From contig JAIQGE010000009.1 of NCBI GenBank assembly GCA_020072815.1, forward strand, positions 120,259-184,258: a stretch of 64,000 bases of DNA, written 5' to 3'. Position numbers and translations under genes: made by a program. Below the pieces are notes generated by a model. The model had not been told where the DNA came from and did no database searches. It was given only the letters and a program-made list of their open reading frames with translations. Positions 8,380 to 16,738 of this stretch are shown piece by piece. Origin of the DNA: Terriglobia bacterium (GTDB lineage Bacteria > Acidobacteriota > Terriglobia > Terriglobales > Acidobacteriaceae). The stretch's first letter is position 1, and every line of letters begins with the position of its first letter.

Positions 8380-8792
8380 ATTAGTTCTCCAGATGATTTG
8401 CCGTTCTGCTAACTTTGACGGCACTTTGCGCTTCTGGTTAACAATACGCACGAGAAATAATTTGGTTCCCTCATGCAACAACATTTATTAACTATTTATT
8501 AACAAAGATTCTGCTATCTTCCCGGCCTTAGCCTCGTCTTACTGTTAATTCATTCTTTTCTCTCTCACCCTGATGGGAGCGAAACGGAACCAGGTATTCG
8601 GAGAGTTGAACGAAGGGTCGGCTTGCAGTGGTCTTGACCTCACAGCCATTCAAGAAGTTCTTTGTGAGATTCACCGAAAGTTGATACGTTTCGCTCCCCC
8701 AGGGTGCGAATCTCACCCGCAAGTTCTTCACTGACATCATTTGCAATTTTCAAAAGCGGGGATTTTTACGGAAGGGCCAACAACACGCCGTC
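8380..8792. other. Intergenic region with a 20-bp inverted repeat; no confident gene
   Basis: GGGAGCGAAACG at 8575-8586 is the exact inverse of CGTTTCGCTCCC at 8687-8698, and the similarity extends through CACCCTG on the outer side. A second imperfect inverted pair (GAAGTTCTTTGTGAGATTC against its complement near 8705-8730) lies next to it. A 72-residue minus frame (8528-8746) spans the region and shows internally repeated peptide flavour, but it is probably a by-product of the repeats. Confidence 0.4.
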
Positions 8793-10208
8793 TCACACCG
8801 GCATCTTTTCCGTCGCGGGATTCAACGGCGGCTGTTGCGGCGCAGAAGATGGCGCAGGCAAGAGCGGCAGCTCGATGGTCACCAGGAGTCCGTCGGCCAA
8901 GTTCTCTGCCCGGACAGAGCCGCCGTGCAGCTTGACGGTGCGATCGGCAATCGACAACCCCAGTCCCACGCCGCCGCTGGAGCGCTCGCGCGCTTCGCTG
9001 ACGCGGTAAAACGGCTCAAAGATGTGTTGCAATTCGGATTCAGGCACTCCCGGACCGTGGTCGCGCACCGTGAGCACAGCGGTCCCCATGCGGACGCGCA
9101 GCGTAACTTCCACCGCCGTGTTTTCCGCCGTGTACCGTACGGCGTTGCGCACCACGTTTTCCACGCCGCTGCGCAGCAGCTCCATGGACCCGCGCAGGCT
9201 GCAGGGTTGCAGTTGTGTGGCCGTCACCTGTTTGTGTTCGGCGGTGGCTTCAAAGTTGGCGTCGTCCACCACTTGTTCCACGATTTCATCCAGCGCCACC
9301 GTCTCCGGCGGGACGCGTTCCGCGCCGCTTTCCAGGCGAGTGATGGTCAGCAACTGTCCCACCAACTGGTTCACGCGTTCGGCTTCCTGCTCAATGCGGT
9401 CCAGCGCCGCGTCGCGTTTGCCGTTGGTGTTCTTGCGGGCCAGTTCCAGGGCCACGGTCAATCGCGCCAGCGGCGAACGCAGTTCATGCGAAATATCTGC
9501 CAGCAATCGCGTTTGCGACGAAATGAGCGCGGCGATGCGTTCGCCCATGTGGTCAAACTCGCGGCCCAGATCGGCCAACTCGTCCTGGCGATTGCCCAGC
9601 TCGGGCGAGACGCGCGCTTCCAGATCGCCTTCCGCAAAGGCCCGCACCGTGGTGCGCAGCTTCTTGATCGGCGAAGTCAGATACCAGGCCAGCAGGTATG
9701 AAATCCCGCCGGCAGCAGAAATGGCCAGTACGATGCCCAGCACCGGTATGCCTCGCGGCTGGTACGGCTGGCGCAGGCGCGTAACGAAGATATACGTCTT
9801 GCCGCTGGGCGCCACCACGCTGCGGCCCCAGGTGAGGCGGCCCAAATTCGTCATGTGGGAAACGTGCTCGTGCGTGGCGTGGATCTCCGCTGCCACGCTG
9901 CTGGATTCGTCTGAGTTCGGAGGTGTCAGAGCGCGGCCATCGGCGTCAAACAGATCAATCTCTGAACCAGCTTCCTTGCGTGAGCGGTCGGCATACTCGT
10001 CAAAGGCCTTGGGACCCTCGCTGTCATACACCTGCACAGCCGACTCAGCGTACAGATTCAGCGCTTCGCCAAACGCTCCGCGCCGGCGCTCTGGATTGGG
10101 ATCGTTGGAAACGGTGAACCAGTAGATCACGTTCTGTGATCCGATCATGGCCGCTGCGGCCAGCCAGAAGTACAGAAAGATCTTCAGGAACAGGGTGCGG
10201 AACTTCAC
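8793..10208 (-). CDS. Sensor histidine kinase, CpxA-like
   Basis: About 471 residues. Layout: N-terminal membrane span (IFLYFWLAAAAMIGS), periplasmic sensor of about 150 residues, second span (about 175-195), HAMP domain (TSPIKKLRTTVRAFAEGDLEARV), HisKA with phospho-acceptor H241 in DISHELRSPLARL, and HATPase with N box (ENVVRNAVRYT), DHGPGVP and GGVGLGLSI motifs. The wording of the H box and the short C-terminal Pro-rich tail are like CpxA. It autophosphorylates and passes phosphate to the regulator encoded immediately upstream. Start ATG overlaps the regulator's stop by 4 bp (ATGA), implying translational coupling. Signal sensed is unknown; envelope stress is a guess from the CpxA resemblance. 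Confidence 0.92.
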   Translation of the reverse strand: MKFRTLFLKIFLYFWLAAAAMIGSQNVIYWFTVSNDPNPERRRGAFGEALNLYAESAVQVYDSEGPKAFDEYADRSRKEAGSEIDLFDADGRALTPPNSDESSSVAAEIHATHEHVSHMTNLGRLTWGRSVVAPSGKTYIFVTRLRQPYQPRGIPVLGIVLAISAAGGISYLLAWYLTSPIKKLRTTVRAFAEGDLEARVSPELGNRQDELADLGREFDHMGERIAALISSQTRLLADISHELRSPLARLTVALELARKNTNGKRDAALDRIEQEAERVNQLVGQLLTITRLESGAERVPPETVALDEIVEQVVDDANFEATAEHKQVTATQLQPCSLRGSMELLRSGVENVVRNAVRYTAENTAVEVTLRVRMGTAVLTVRDHGPGVPESELQHIFEPFYRVSEARERSSGGVGLGLSIADRTVKLHGGSVRAENLADGLLVTIELPLLPAPSSAPQQPPLNPATEKMPV

Positions 10209-10918
10209 GCCGGTTGCTCTCCCGGCAGAAGATAAACATATCCGCTGCCCCGGATGGCTTTGATGCGCTCCTGCTCGCCGTCATACGGACCCAGCTTGCG
10301 CCGCAGGTTGCTTACATGGACGTCAATGCTGCGGTCCATGGGCGACATGGGACGTCCCAGCGCCGCCTGCGTGAGGTCCTCACGGCTGATGATTTTTCCC
10401 GGGCTGCGCAGGAAGGCCGATAGCAGATCGAACTCCGCGCCGGTCAGGCCCACCGGTTTGCCGTCACAGGTCACGCTGCGCGACTCGGGATGGAGCTCCA
10501 CGTCTGCCAGATGCACGGGCTGCGCCGGTCCCGCGGAGGCCGCGCCTGATGTTCGCCGCAAAATAGCGCGCAGGCGGGCGACAAGTTCGCGCGGGTTGAA
10601 CGGCTTGGCCAGATAGTCGTCGGCGCCCAGCTCCAGACCAAGAATGCGGTCCAGCTCGCTGCCGCGCGCCGTCAACATCAGAACCGGAACGGCGCTCTTC
10701 TGGCGAAGCTGCTTGAGCACATCCAGTCCGCTCATGCCGGGAAGCATCACGTCCAGCACCACCACGGCATATTGGTTGGAGAGCGCTTTTTGCAGCCCGC
10801 TGGGACCGTCATGCGCCGCGTCCAGGTGAAGCTGTTCGCTCTGTAAGTATTCTTCCAGCAGCTTACTCAGCTCGGTATCGTCGTCAATGAGCAGCACTGA
10901 AACCATGGCTATTACCAT
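10205..10918 (-). CDS. OmpR/CpxR-family response regulator
   Basis: About 237 residues from the ATG at 10918; ATG at 10906 ([10 protein letters not shown]) is an equally good start, and a longer frame to 10957 is less likely. The receiver domain has the acidic pocket IDDD at the start, phosphorylation site D56 in [10 protein letters not shown] and the conserved Lys in YLAKPF. A winged-helix DNA-binding domain follows ([23 protein letters not shown] ... [11 protein letters not shown] ... [10 protein letters not shown]). It is the partner of the kinase downstream, with which it overlaps by 4 bp. As usual for this class it probably binds direct repeats upstream of its own operon, but none was identified. 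Confidence 0.93.
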   Translation of the reverse strand: MVIAMVSVLLIDDDTELSKLLEEYLQSEQLHLDAAHDGPSGLQKALSNQYAVVVLDVMLPGMSGLDVLKQLRQKSAVPVLMLTARGSELDRILGLELGADDYLAKPFNPRELVARLRAILRRTSGAASAGPAQPVHLADVELHPESRSVTCDGKPVGLTGAEFDLLSAFLRSPGKIISREDLTQAALGRPMSPMDRSIDVHVSNLRRKLGPYDGEQERIKAIRGSGYVYLLPGEQPA

Positions 10919-11114
10919 AAACCCGGCGCGTGCCTCCACCCGGTTAAGAAGTGTCAAGGCAGTTACCAGTGAATTAACAACTCATAACCTTCGTTGCAGG
11001 CCCCTGGGTTTACTACTTGATCTCAAGACATCTGCAATATGTGTCCGCTGGGATTGTAGAACAGAACTCTTCCAGCGAATCAGTCTTCTTTCTTCTCCTT
11101 GCCTCCAGAGGATT

Positions 11115-11150
11115 TCCCCGGACGGGGTGCAAACCGTCCAGGGGATTTTT
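11115..11150 (+). terminator. Orphan terminator-like hairpin, plus strand
   Basis: TCCCC plus GGACGG pairs with CCGTCC plus GGGGA (one bulged A, 8-nt loop), followed by TTTTT at 11146-11150. The T run makes sense only for plus-strand transcription, yet no plus-strand gene lies upstream within the gap, so it may mark the end of an unannotated short RNA. Confidence 0.45.
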
Positions 11151-11214
11151 GTCTTCATTCTTGTCGCTTCACGACAAAGTGCCAACGAGCTGCGTTCGTG
11201 GCTAGCTGCCTTTG

Positions 11215-11379
11215 CTAAGGCCTGCGCCTGGAACTCCGGCGCACCAGTGCGGCCCAAGCGAAGAACAGCACCGCCGCAGGAAGAGCTACCATCCATTGGC
11301 CGGAATGCATCAACAGGATGAGGGTTAGAGTGACGCCGATCAGAACCACAAAGCCGATCATCGCCACAAGGGGACGCAT
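11215..11379 (-). CDS. Small two-span membrane protein (54 aa)
   Basis: From ATG at 11379: MRPLVAMIGFVVLIGVTLTL, then a short loop (HSGQW), then a second hydrophobic segment (MVALPAAVLFFAWAALV) and a very basic end RRSSRRRP. The two-helix hairpin with positive C-terminus suggests both ends in the cytosol. The longer frame to 11562 passes through a dispersed repeat and is rejected. There is no clear ribosome site. No family recognised; small proteins like this are common in acidobacterial genomes. Confidence 0.5.
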   Translation of the reverse strand: MRPLVAMIGFVVLIGVTLTLILLMHSGQWMVALPAAVLFFAWAALVRRSSRRRP

Positions 11380-11439
11380 GGCGGGAATTATAGACCTTGT
11401 TTTCTGAGGGCGAGGTTGGCTTGCGTGACTCTTAACCGC

Positions 11440-11815
11440 TGTCATCCTGAGCGAGCCCAAACGACCGAAGGGAGTATGGGCGAGTCGAAGGACCCCGAAG
11501 GTCTGCCCTCCGCCATGCTGATACAGAGCGTTCTCACAATGCACGTCGCTGCAATTGCCCACGACCTTTTTGCGGCCTAGTTGCTACTTTGTGGTTCCCT
11601 TAGCTGCTCCATGTTCCTCAGTGCCCTCTGTGGTTGAGTTCAACATACCCACCAGACCAGCTTGCACGCTGCTTTGCGCGCTCACCCATTCGTCAATCTG
11701 CGTCATCAGCGTTGATCAGCGGTAGGGTTTTTCTCTTCCTCCGATGTCGGCGATGACGTGCGCTGTCGTGCGATCTCGGCGATCCCCCTCCCTCTGCGCC
11801 CTCTGTGGTTAAATA
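11440..11815. repeat. Mosaic of dispersed intergenic repeats upstream of alaS
   Basis: Recognisable blocks are the GTCATCCTGAGCGAGC...GAGTCGAAGGACC element (11440-11500), a TCTGCGTCATCAGCGTTGATC block (11696-11722), CGAT-type units (11740-11790) and a CCTCTGTGGTTAAATAG block (11800-11816) that runs almost to the alaS start. These families are found across many acidobacterial and other soil genomes. Confidence 0.7.
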
Positions 11816-11821
11816 GTAGTA

Positions 11822-14668
11822 ATGCCCACAGGCTCTGAAATTCGCGAGAAATTCCTTCGTTTCTTTGAAGGCAAAGGCCACAAGCGCGTCCACTCATCGT
11901 CGCTGGTGCCGGCCAACGATCCCACGTTGCTGTTCACCAACGCCGGCATGAACCAGTTTAAGGACGTCTTTCTCGGCGCGGAGAAACGCGACTACCTGCG
12001 CGCCACCACGTCACAGAAATGCGTGCGTGCCGGCGGCAAGCACAATGACCTGGAGAACGTCGGCTTCACCAAGCGCCATCACACGTTCTTCGAGATGCTG
12101 GGCAACTTCAGCTTTGGCGACTACTTCAAGCGTGACGCCATCGCCTACGCCTGGGAACTGGTGACGTCCAAGCAGTGGTTCGGCATTGATAAGGACAATC
12201 TCTACTGCACCTTCTTCGGCGGTGAGCAGGGCATCCCGCGTGACGACGAAGCCGAGAAACTCTGGCTGGAAACCGGAGTGCCCAAAGAGCGCGTCTTCCC
12301 CATGGGCATGAAGGACAACTTCTGGGCCATGGGTGACACCGGCCCCTGCGGCCCGTGCAGTGAGATCCACTACGACATGGGCCCTGAAGCTTCCGATCTG
12401 GGCCACAAGGACTGCAAGTTCCCCTGCGACTGCGGCCGCTACGTGGAAATCTGGAACCTGGTCTTCATGCAGTTTGATCGCGACTCGGCGGGCAAGTTCA
12501 ACCCGCTGCCCAAGCCTTCGGTGGATACCGGCATGGGGCTGGAACGCGTGTCGGCCGTGCTGCAAAACAAAATTTCCAATTACGACACCGACCTTTTCCT
12601 GCCGCTGATTGCCGCCGCCGGCAAGCTGACGCAAGGCGGCAGCCCAGCCGGCGGGAATTCGCCCAGCGGACAGCCGCGCGACCGCGTTGCCGCATCGCTG
12701 CGCATCATCGCCGACCACGCTCGCGCCACCACCTTCCTCATCTCTGACGGCGTGCTGCCGGCCAACGAAGGCCGCGGCTACGTGCTGCGCAAGATCCTGC
12801 GCCGCGGCATCCGCCACGGCCGCCTGCTGGGCACCACCAAGCCGTTCATGTTTGAGATGGTGTTCGCTGTCCGCGACCTGATGAAAGACGCCTACCCCGA
12901 ACTGGTGGAGACCGCCGACCGCGTGTCCAAGATCGTTCACGAAGAAGAGCGCCGCTTCGCCCACACGCTGGACGCCGGACTGGCCCGTCTGGAAGCTGAT
13001 CTTCAAGCTGTCCGCAAGGGCATGGCGGATTCGCAGCGCATCGTTGGCCAAGGCGAGCAGGACCCCATGAGCGATTCCGGCGTGGGCCGCGCCAGCATCG
13101 CCCAAGCCAAGTACCATGCGGAAAAAGGCATGCGCTATCGCGGCGACCACGCCTTCAAACTCTATGACACCTTCGGCCTGCCGTTGGATTTCATCGTGGA
13201 CACCTGCCGCGACGCGGGCATTGACTTCGACATGGAAGGCTTTGAGCGCGCCATGGAAGCCCAGCGCGACCGCGCCCGCGCGTCATGGAAAGGCGGCGCC
13301 AAGCAAAGCGCTGCGCCGGTCTATCGCGACCTGGGCAAGACGGTGTTTGACGGCTATCGCCAAACCGAATCCAAAAACTGTACCGTGCTGGCCATCGTCA
13401 AGAGCGCCGGAGATCAAGGCGCTGCCACGCAGGGCGTCCCCATGCTCAACCCCGGCGAAGAAGGCGAGATCGTGCTGGACCACACGCCATTCTATGCCGA
13501 TTCCGGCGGCCAGGTGGGCGACATTGGCGTACTTTACAACACCGAGCGCAACGTGGTGCTGGCGGACGTGAACGGCTGCTACTCGCCGGTGCAAGGGGTG
13601 CGCGCGCATCGCGTCAAGGCCCGCGCGCAAATCCAAACCGGCATGAAAGTGGACGCCGTGGTCCACGCGGAGGTACGCGAATCCACCATGCGCAACCACA
13701 CCGCCACGCATCTGCTGCACGCCGGGCTGCGGGAAATCCTGGGCAAGCACGTGAAGCAGGCCGGATCGCTGGTGGACCCCGGCCATCTGCGCTTTGATTT
13801 CTCGCACTTCACTGCCGTAGGCGACGAAGAGCTGCAGGACATTGAAGACCTGATCAACAAAGAGGTGTTGCGCAACACGAAGGTGCAGACCATTGAAGAC
13901 GTGCCCATTGACGTGGCCATCCAGGAATACCACGCCATGGCGCTCTTCGGCGAGAAGTACGGAGAAAAAGTCCGGGTCATCAAGATTGGCGACTTCTCCA
14001 CCGAACTATGCGGCGGCACCCACACCGCCGCCACCGGCGAAATCGGACTGATTAAAATTTTGAGTGAAGGCAGCGTGTCTTCCGGCGTGCGGCGCGTGGA
14101 AGCCGTGACCGGCGAAGGATCGCTGATGCACTTCCGCAAGGACCACGCACTGGAAAATATCGTCGCCGCCATGGTGCCGGGCGCGCAGAAAGCCGGGTCG
14201 CCCGCCGACGCGTTGCGCACCGAGCTCGACCGAAAAGAAACCGAGATCAAGAAGCTGCAGAAAGAGCTGGAGCAGATGCGGATGAAGTCGGCGTCCTCCG
14301 GCATCGCCTCCATTGAAGACAAGGTCCGCGACGTGAAGGGCGTGAAAGTCCTGGCCCACCGCGCTGACAACCTGGACCGCGGCCAGATGCGCACCCTGGT
14401 GGATAACCTCCGCAACAAGCTGGGATCAGGCGTAGTGGTCCTGGGCTCCGCCCAAGCTGAAGACGGCAAAGTTGCGCTGATCGTCGGCGTGACCGCAGAT
14501 TTGACCGGCAAGATTCAGGCCGGCAAAGTCATCAAGCCAGTGGCGGAGAAAGTCGGCGGCTCCGGCGGCGGCCGTCCCGATATGGCCGAAGCCGGCGGCA
14601 AAGATCCCGCTCAGCTCGATGCCGCGCTCAACGAGGCTTATGCGGCGGTGGACGCGCTGCTGAAGTAA
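11822..14668 (+). CDS. alaS: Alanine--tRNA ligase
   Basis: About 948 residues, longer than the usual 870-890. It charges tRNA-Ala with alanine in the cytosol. The N-terminal catalytic core opens [23 protein letters not shown] and contains motif-2 region [20 protein letters not shown] and [17 protein letters not shown]. The editing domain shows the zinc site HTATHLLH and CGGTH that hydrolyses mischarged Ser/Gly-tRNA. A coiled coil ([21 protein letters not shown]) and the C-Ala domain with [13 protein letters not shown] complete the protein. An extra segment of about 35 residues near 400-435 ([21 protein letters not shown]) accounts for part of the extra length. Start at 11822 follows directly on a dispersed-repeat end, so its ribosome site is weak. 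Confidence 0.98.
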   Translation: MPTGSEIREKFLRFFEGKGHKRVHSSSLVPANDPTLLFTNAGMNQFKDVFLGAEKRDYLRATTSQKCVRAGGKHNDLENVGFTKRHHTFFEMLGNFSFGDYFKRDAIAYAWELVTSKQWFGIDKDNLYCTFFGGEQGIPRDDEAEKLWLETGVPKERVFPMGMKDNFWAMGDTGPCGPCSEIHYDMGPEASDLGHKDCKFPCDCGRYVEIWNLVFMQFDRDSAGKFNPLPKPSVDTGMGLERVSAVLQNKISNYDTDLFLPLIAAAGKLTQGGSPAGGNSPSGQPRDRVAASLRIIADHARATTFLISDGVLPANEGRGYVLRKILRRGIRHGRLLGTTKPFMFEMVFAVRDLMKDAYPELVETADRVSKIVHEEERRFAHTLDAGLARLEADLQAVRKGMADSQRIVGQGEQDPMSDSGVGRASIAQAKYHAEKGMRYRGDHAFKLYDTFGLPLDFIVDTCRDAGIDFDMEGFERAMEAQRDRARASWKGGAKQSAAPVYRDLGKTVFDGYRQTESKNCTVLAIVKSAGDQGAATQGVPMLNPGEEGEIVLDHTPFYADSGGQVGDIGVLYNTERNVVLADVNGCYSPVQGVRAHRVKARAQIQTGMKVDAVVHAEVRESTMRNHTATHLLHAGLREILGKHVKQAGSLVDPGHLRFDFSHFTAVGDEELQDIEDLINKEVLRNTKVQTIEDVPIDVAIQEYHAMALFGEKYGEKVRVIKIGDFSTELCGGTHTAATGEIGLIKILSEGSVSSGVRRVEAVTGEGSLMHFRKDHALENIVAAMVPGAQKAGSPADALRTELDRKETEIKKLQKELEQMRMKSASSGIASIEDKVRDVKGVKVLAHRADNLDRGQMRTLVDNLRNKLGSGVVVLGSAQAEDGKVALIVGVTADLTGKIQAGKVIKPVAEKVGGSGGGRPDMAEAGGKDPAQLDAALNEAYAAVDALLK

Positions 14669-14677
14669 TTGCGATTT

Positions 14678-14703
14678 GTGGAGCGCAGGCGCCCTCGCCT
14701 GCG
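14678..14703. repeat. GCAGGCGCCCTCGCCTGC palindromic repeat
   Basis: Hairpin GCGCAGGCG-ccct-CGCCTGCG just after the alaS stop; other copies at 36773-36795 (inside nrdJ) and 61821-61845. It may end the alaS transcript, though no T tract follows. Confidence 0.7.
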
Positions 14704-14729
14704 TAGCAGAATCTCCAGGCAAAGTTAAC

Positions 14730-14758
14730 CCGTGTGGCACAGGCACTCCTGCCTGTGC
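14730..14758. repeat. GTGTGGCACAGGCACTCCTGCCTGTGC palindromic repeat
   Basis: A variant of the GTGTGGCACA family with stem GGCACAGGCA / TGCCTGTGCC. The same variant recurs at 61779-61806. Confidence 0.75.
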
Positions 14759-14777
14759 CCGCGTCAGGGCGGTCTAA

Positions 14778-15104
14778 CTACCCGCCAATCCTGATTATCT
14801 GTGCTGGCTGGATTGACTCAATGGCCTCCAAACACTCAGCAGCGTGCGGGTCAACGTCAAAAAAGCGGTTCGACTTGGCGCGAATCACAATAATCGCGAT
14901 TTTCTTACCGGCGAGATTCTGTTGGAACTCCAGGCCCCTGTCGAGCGTGACGAACAAATCAAAAATACCTTCGGCAAGATTGAGCAGTTCGCCGTTCCTC
15001 TTTCCCGCAAGCCCAGCCTCGGGGACGGTTTGGCACTCATGTCCCGGCCGTGCAAGACTGAATTTGAATCTTCTTGGAGCACATTCATCGATGAGGATCT
15101 TCAT
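14778..15104 (-). CDS. DUF5615 family PIN-like toxin
   Basis: About 108 residues. The start MKILIDECAPRRF with an early Asp-Glu pair, the central FVTLDRGLEFQQ and the IIVIRAKSNRF segment are characteristic of DUF5615, a compact PIN-like domain predicted to be an RNase. It overlaps the upstream DUF433 gene by 4 bp (ATGA), the standard arrangement of an antitoxin-toxin operon. The toxin is expected to be held in check by the DUF433 protein and released when that protein is degraded. RNase activity has not been shown for this member and is inferred from the family. Confidence 0.85.
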   Translation of the reverse strand: MKILIDECAPRRFKFSLARPGHECQTVPEAGLAGKRNGELLNLAEGIFDLFVTLDRGLEFQQNLAGKKIAIIVIRAKSNRFFDVDPHAAECLEAIESIQPAQIIRIGG

Positions 15105-15319
15105 CGGATCTGCGAAAGAACCAGAGCCTTAGCTTCTTCCAGCGAAGCAATCGCAGCGTCACGGCTCACCGTGGGAAAATCGGAAAGAAATTCGTCCAGG
15201 GTCTGGCCGCCTTCAAGGTAGTCCATCAAGGCTTGAAAAGGGACTCGCGTGCTGCGGAACACCGGCGCGCCGCCCAGGATGTTTGGGTCTTTGACGATTA
15301 CGCTTTGGGGGCCGGCCAT
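15101..15319 (-). CDS. DUF433 family antitoxin
   Basis: About 72 residues, the full length of the family. The motif DPNILGGAPVFRSTRVPF followed by LMDYLEGGQTLDEFLSDFPTVS and a helical end (AIASLEEAKALVLSQ) is the classical DUF433 winged-helix-like fold, which commonly partners DUF5615 or other PIN-like toxins. As first gene of the pair it is translated ahead of the toxin, and the antitoxin probably represses the operon by binding its promoter. Upstream lies a short intergenic stretch with no clear operator seen by eye. Confidence 0.88.
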   Translation of the reverse strand: MAGPQSVIVKDPNILGGAPVFRSTRVPFQALMDYLEGGQTLDEFLSDFPTVSRDAAIASLEEAKALVLSQIR

Positions 15320-15391
15320 AAGAACCTCCGTGCCCTTCAGTTTACCTCAGGACGCGAGCGGAGGCGGCACGTGTGGTCGTTACCTCTCGCC

Positions 15392-15490
15392 CTACCTTGC
15401 CGCCACCATTCCCCATCCGTAGTAAAGCGACGCCAGCACCAGGTCAGCCATGGCCAGCGCGTAGAAGACGAGTCTCAGTCTTTTCATCAT
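15392..15490 (-). CDS. Possible very small membrane protein (32 aa)
   Basis: From two consecutive ATG codons at 15490/15487: MMKRLRLVFYALAMADLVLA, then SLYYGWGMVAAR. It has one hydrophobic helix with a basic N-terminus. There is no clear ribosome site, and it is too short to be judged from composition alone. I recall similar peptides in acidobacterial genomes but cannot name a family. Confidence 0.35.
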   Translation of the reverse strand: MMKRLRLVFYALAMADLVLASLYYGWGMVAAR

Positions 15491-15820
15491 AGGCATATGC
15501 GGCAGAACGCCAACCTCAACCAGCCTTGCGCAAAAACTTGCTCAAGTTTTGTAAATCCCGCATGGCCAAAACCGGTCACCGAATGCCAAATGCAGTTTTT
15601 TCAGCCCGATTCAGCGCTTTCCCGGCGCTCTTGGGTGTTTTGCAGTATTTCTCAGGTGTTCACCTGTTGGATTCACCCGGTTTTGCCGCATTGCCCTCGG
15701 CCTGGAACCGGCTTATAATCCGTACACTCTGGCCGTTCTCAACATCGGGATGGGTAAAAGGTGTGGGCCTTCAGAGAGCTAGCGGAAGGCCAGGAGAGCT
15801 GCTATTTTTTGCGTAACGCG
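15491..15820. other. Intergenic region, promoter side of the lytic transglycosylase
   Basis: Contains a small inverted match GCGCAAAAACTTGC/CAAGTTTTG (15528-15550). Frames crossing here (15233-15718, 15526-15816) show no protein-like composition. No other element recognised. Confidence 0.3.
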
Positions 15821-16690
15821 ATGAAGAAGCACCTGTTTACCATCCTGATATGCGCCACGGCGATGGTAGCGAGTCACCCAGCCAGCGCCCAAAGCATTGT
15901 GGCCAGCCACGATGCCTACGGCCATCCCGTCTGGACTGACGGCGGAGACACACGGTCTCAGCCAACGCCACAACCGCCTCAAGCCGCCTCTGCGTCCAAA
16001 GTGGAAGGTCCTTCTTCCCTTGCGGACGTCTCATCGCGTTACAGCGGGTTGGTCTATTGGAGTTCCAAGGAACACCGCTGGAAACCCGTGCCTACTAGTT
16101 CTTCACCCACCATGAAAGCGGCCAAGCAGGCCGCCCTGGAGGTCAATCATCTCGTGACGGCCGTGCCCAGCAACGGGACGAGCAAGCTCCGTGCAGGATC
16201 GCAGCCGGTGGTCCCCGGCCAGGCTGTGCCGGCGACGATGCCTCCGGAATCGGTGGACAAGGCCATTGAAGCGGCCGCCCAGCGTCATGGAGTTGACGCC
16301 AACCTGGTGCGCGCCGTGGTCAAAGTGGAATCAAACTTCAACCCGCATGCGGTTTCGCGCAAAGGGGCCATGGGCTTGATGCAGCTCATGCCTTATACCG
16401 CAAAGTCGCTCAACGTGGGCAACGCGTTTGATCCCAGCCAGAATGTGGACGCCGGAGTGCGCCACTTGAAGAACCTGCTGGAAAGCTACAACGGCAACGT
16501 GGAACTGTCGCTGGCGGCGTACAACGCCGGCAGCGGGGCCGTCAGCAGAAACAAAGGCATACCTCCTTACCGGGAGACGCGCGATTACGTAAGAAAAATC
16601 ACGGACCTGTACAAGGGACCGGCTCTTCGCCCCAAGATACTGGAATCGCGTGACGCAAACGGGCACCGCATTTTCTCTAACAACGATTAA
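15821..16690 (+). CDS. Exported lytic transglycosylase (SLT domain)
   Basis: About 289 residues. ATG at 15821 begins a signal peptide ([20 protein letters not shown]...SAQS). A linker of about 120 residues follows, then a Slt70-like lysozyme-fold domain from about 150: catalytic E170 in [20 protein letters not shown], then LMQLMPYTA, and the AAYNAG motif with [10 protein letters not shown]. These enzymes cleave the MurNAc-GlcNAc bond of peptidoglycan in the periplasm, giving 1,6-anhydro products. The next gene, 48 bp downstream on the same strand, encodes a peptidoglycan amidase, so the two probably act together in wall turnover or cell separation. A longer GTG start at 15761 would bury the signal peptide and is rejected. 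Confidence 0.9.
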   Translation: MKKHLFTILICATAMVASHPASAQSIVASHDAYGHPVWTDGGDTRSQPTPQPPQAASASKVEGPSSLADVSSRYSGLVYWSSKEHRWKPVPTSSSPTMKAAKQAALEVNHLVTAVPSNGTSKLRAGSQPVVPGQAVPATMPPESVDKAIEAAAQRHGVDANLVRAVVKVESNFNPHAVSRKGAMGLMQLMPYTAKSLNVGNAFDPSQNVDAGVRHLKNLLESYNGNVELSLAAYNAGSGAVSRNKGIPPYRETRDYVRKITDLYKGPALRPKILESRDANGHRIFSNND

Positions 16691-16738
16691 GCGGGTCCGG
16701 GGTTTAAACGATTTAAGGGTGCTTTGCAGCAGTCGCCA

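Noticed and set aside
8528..8746. 72-residue minus-strand ORF
   Set aside because: It coincides with inverted repeats, lacks a ribosome site and has no recognisable family.
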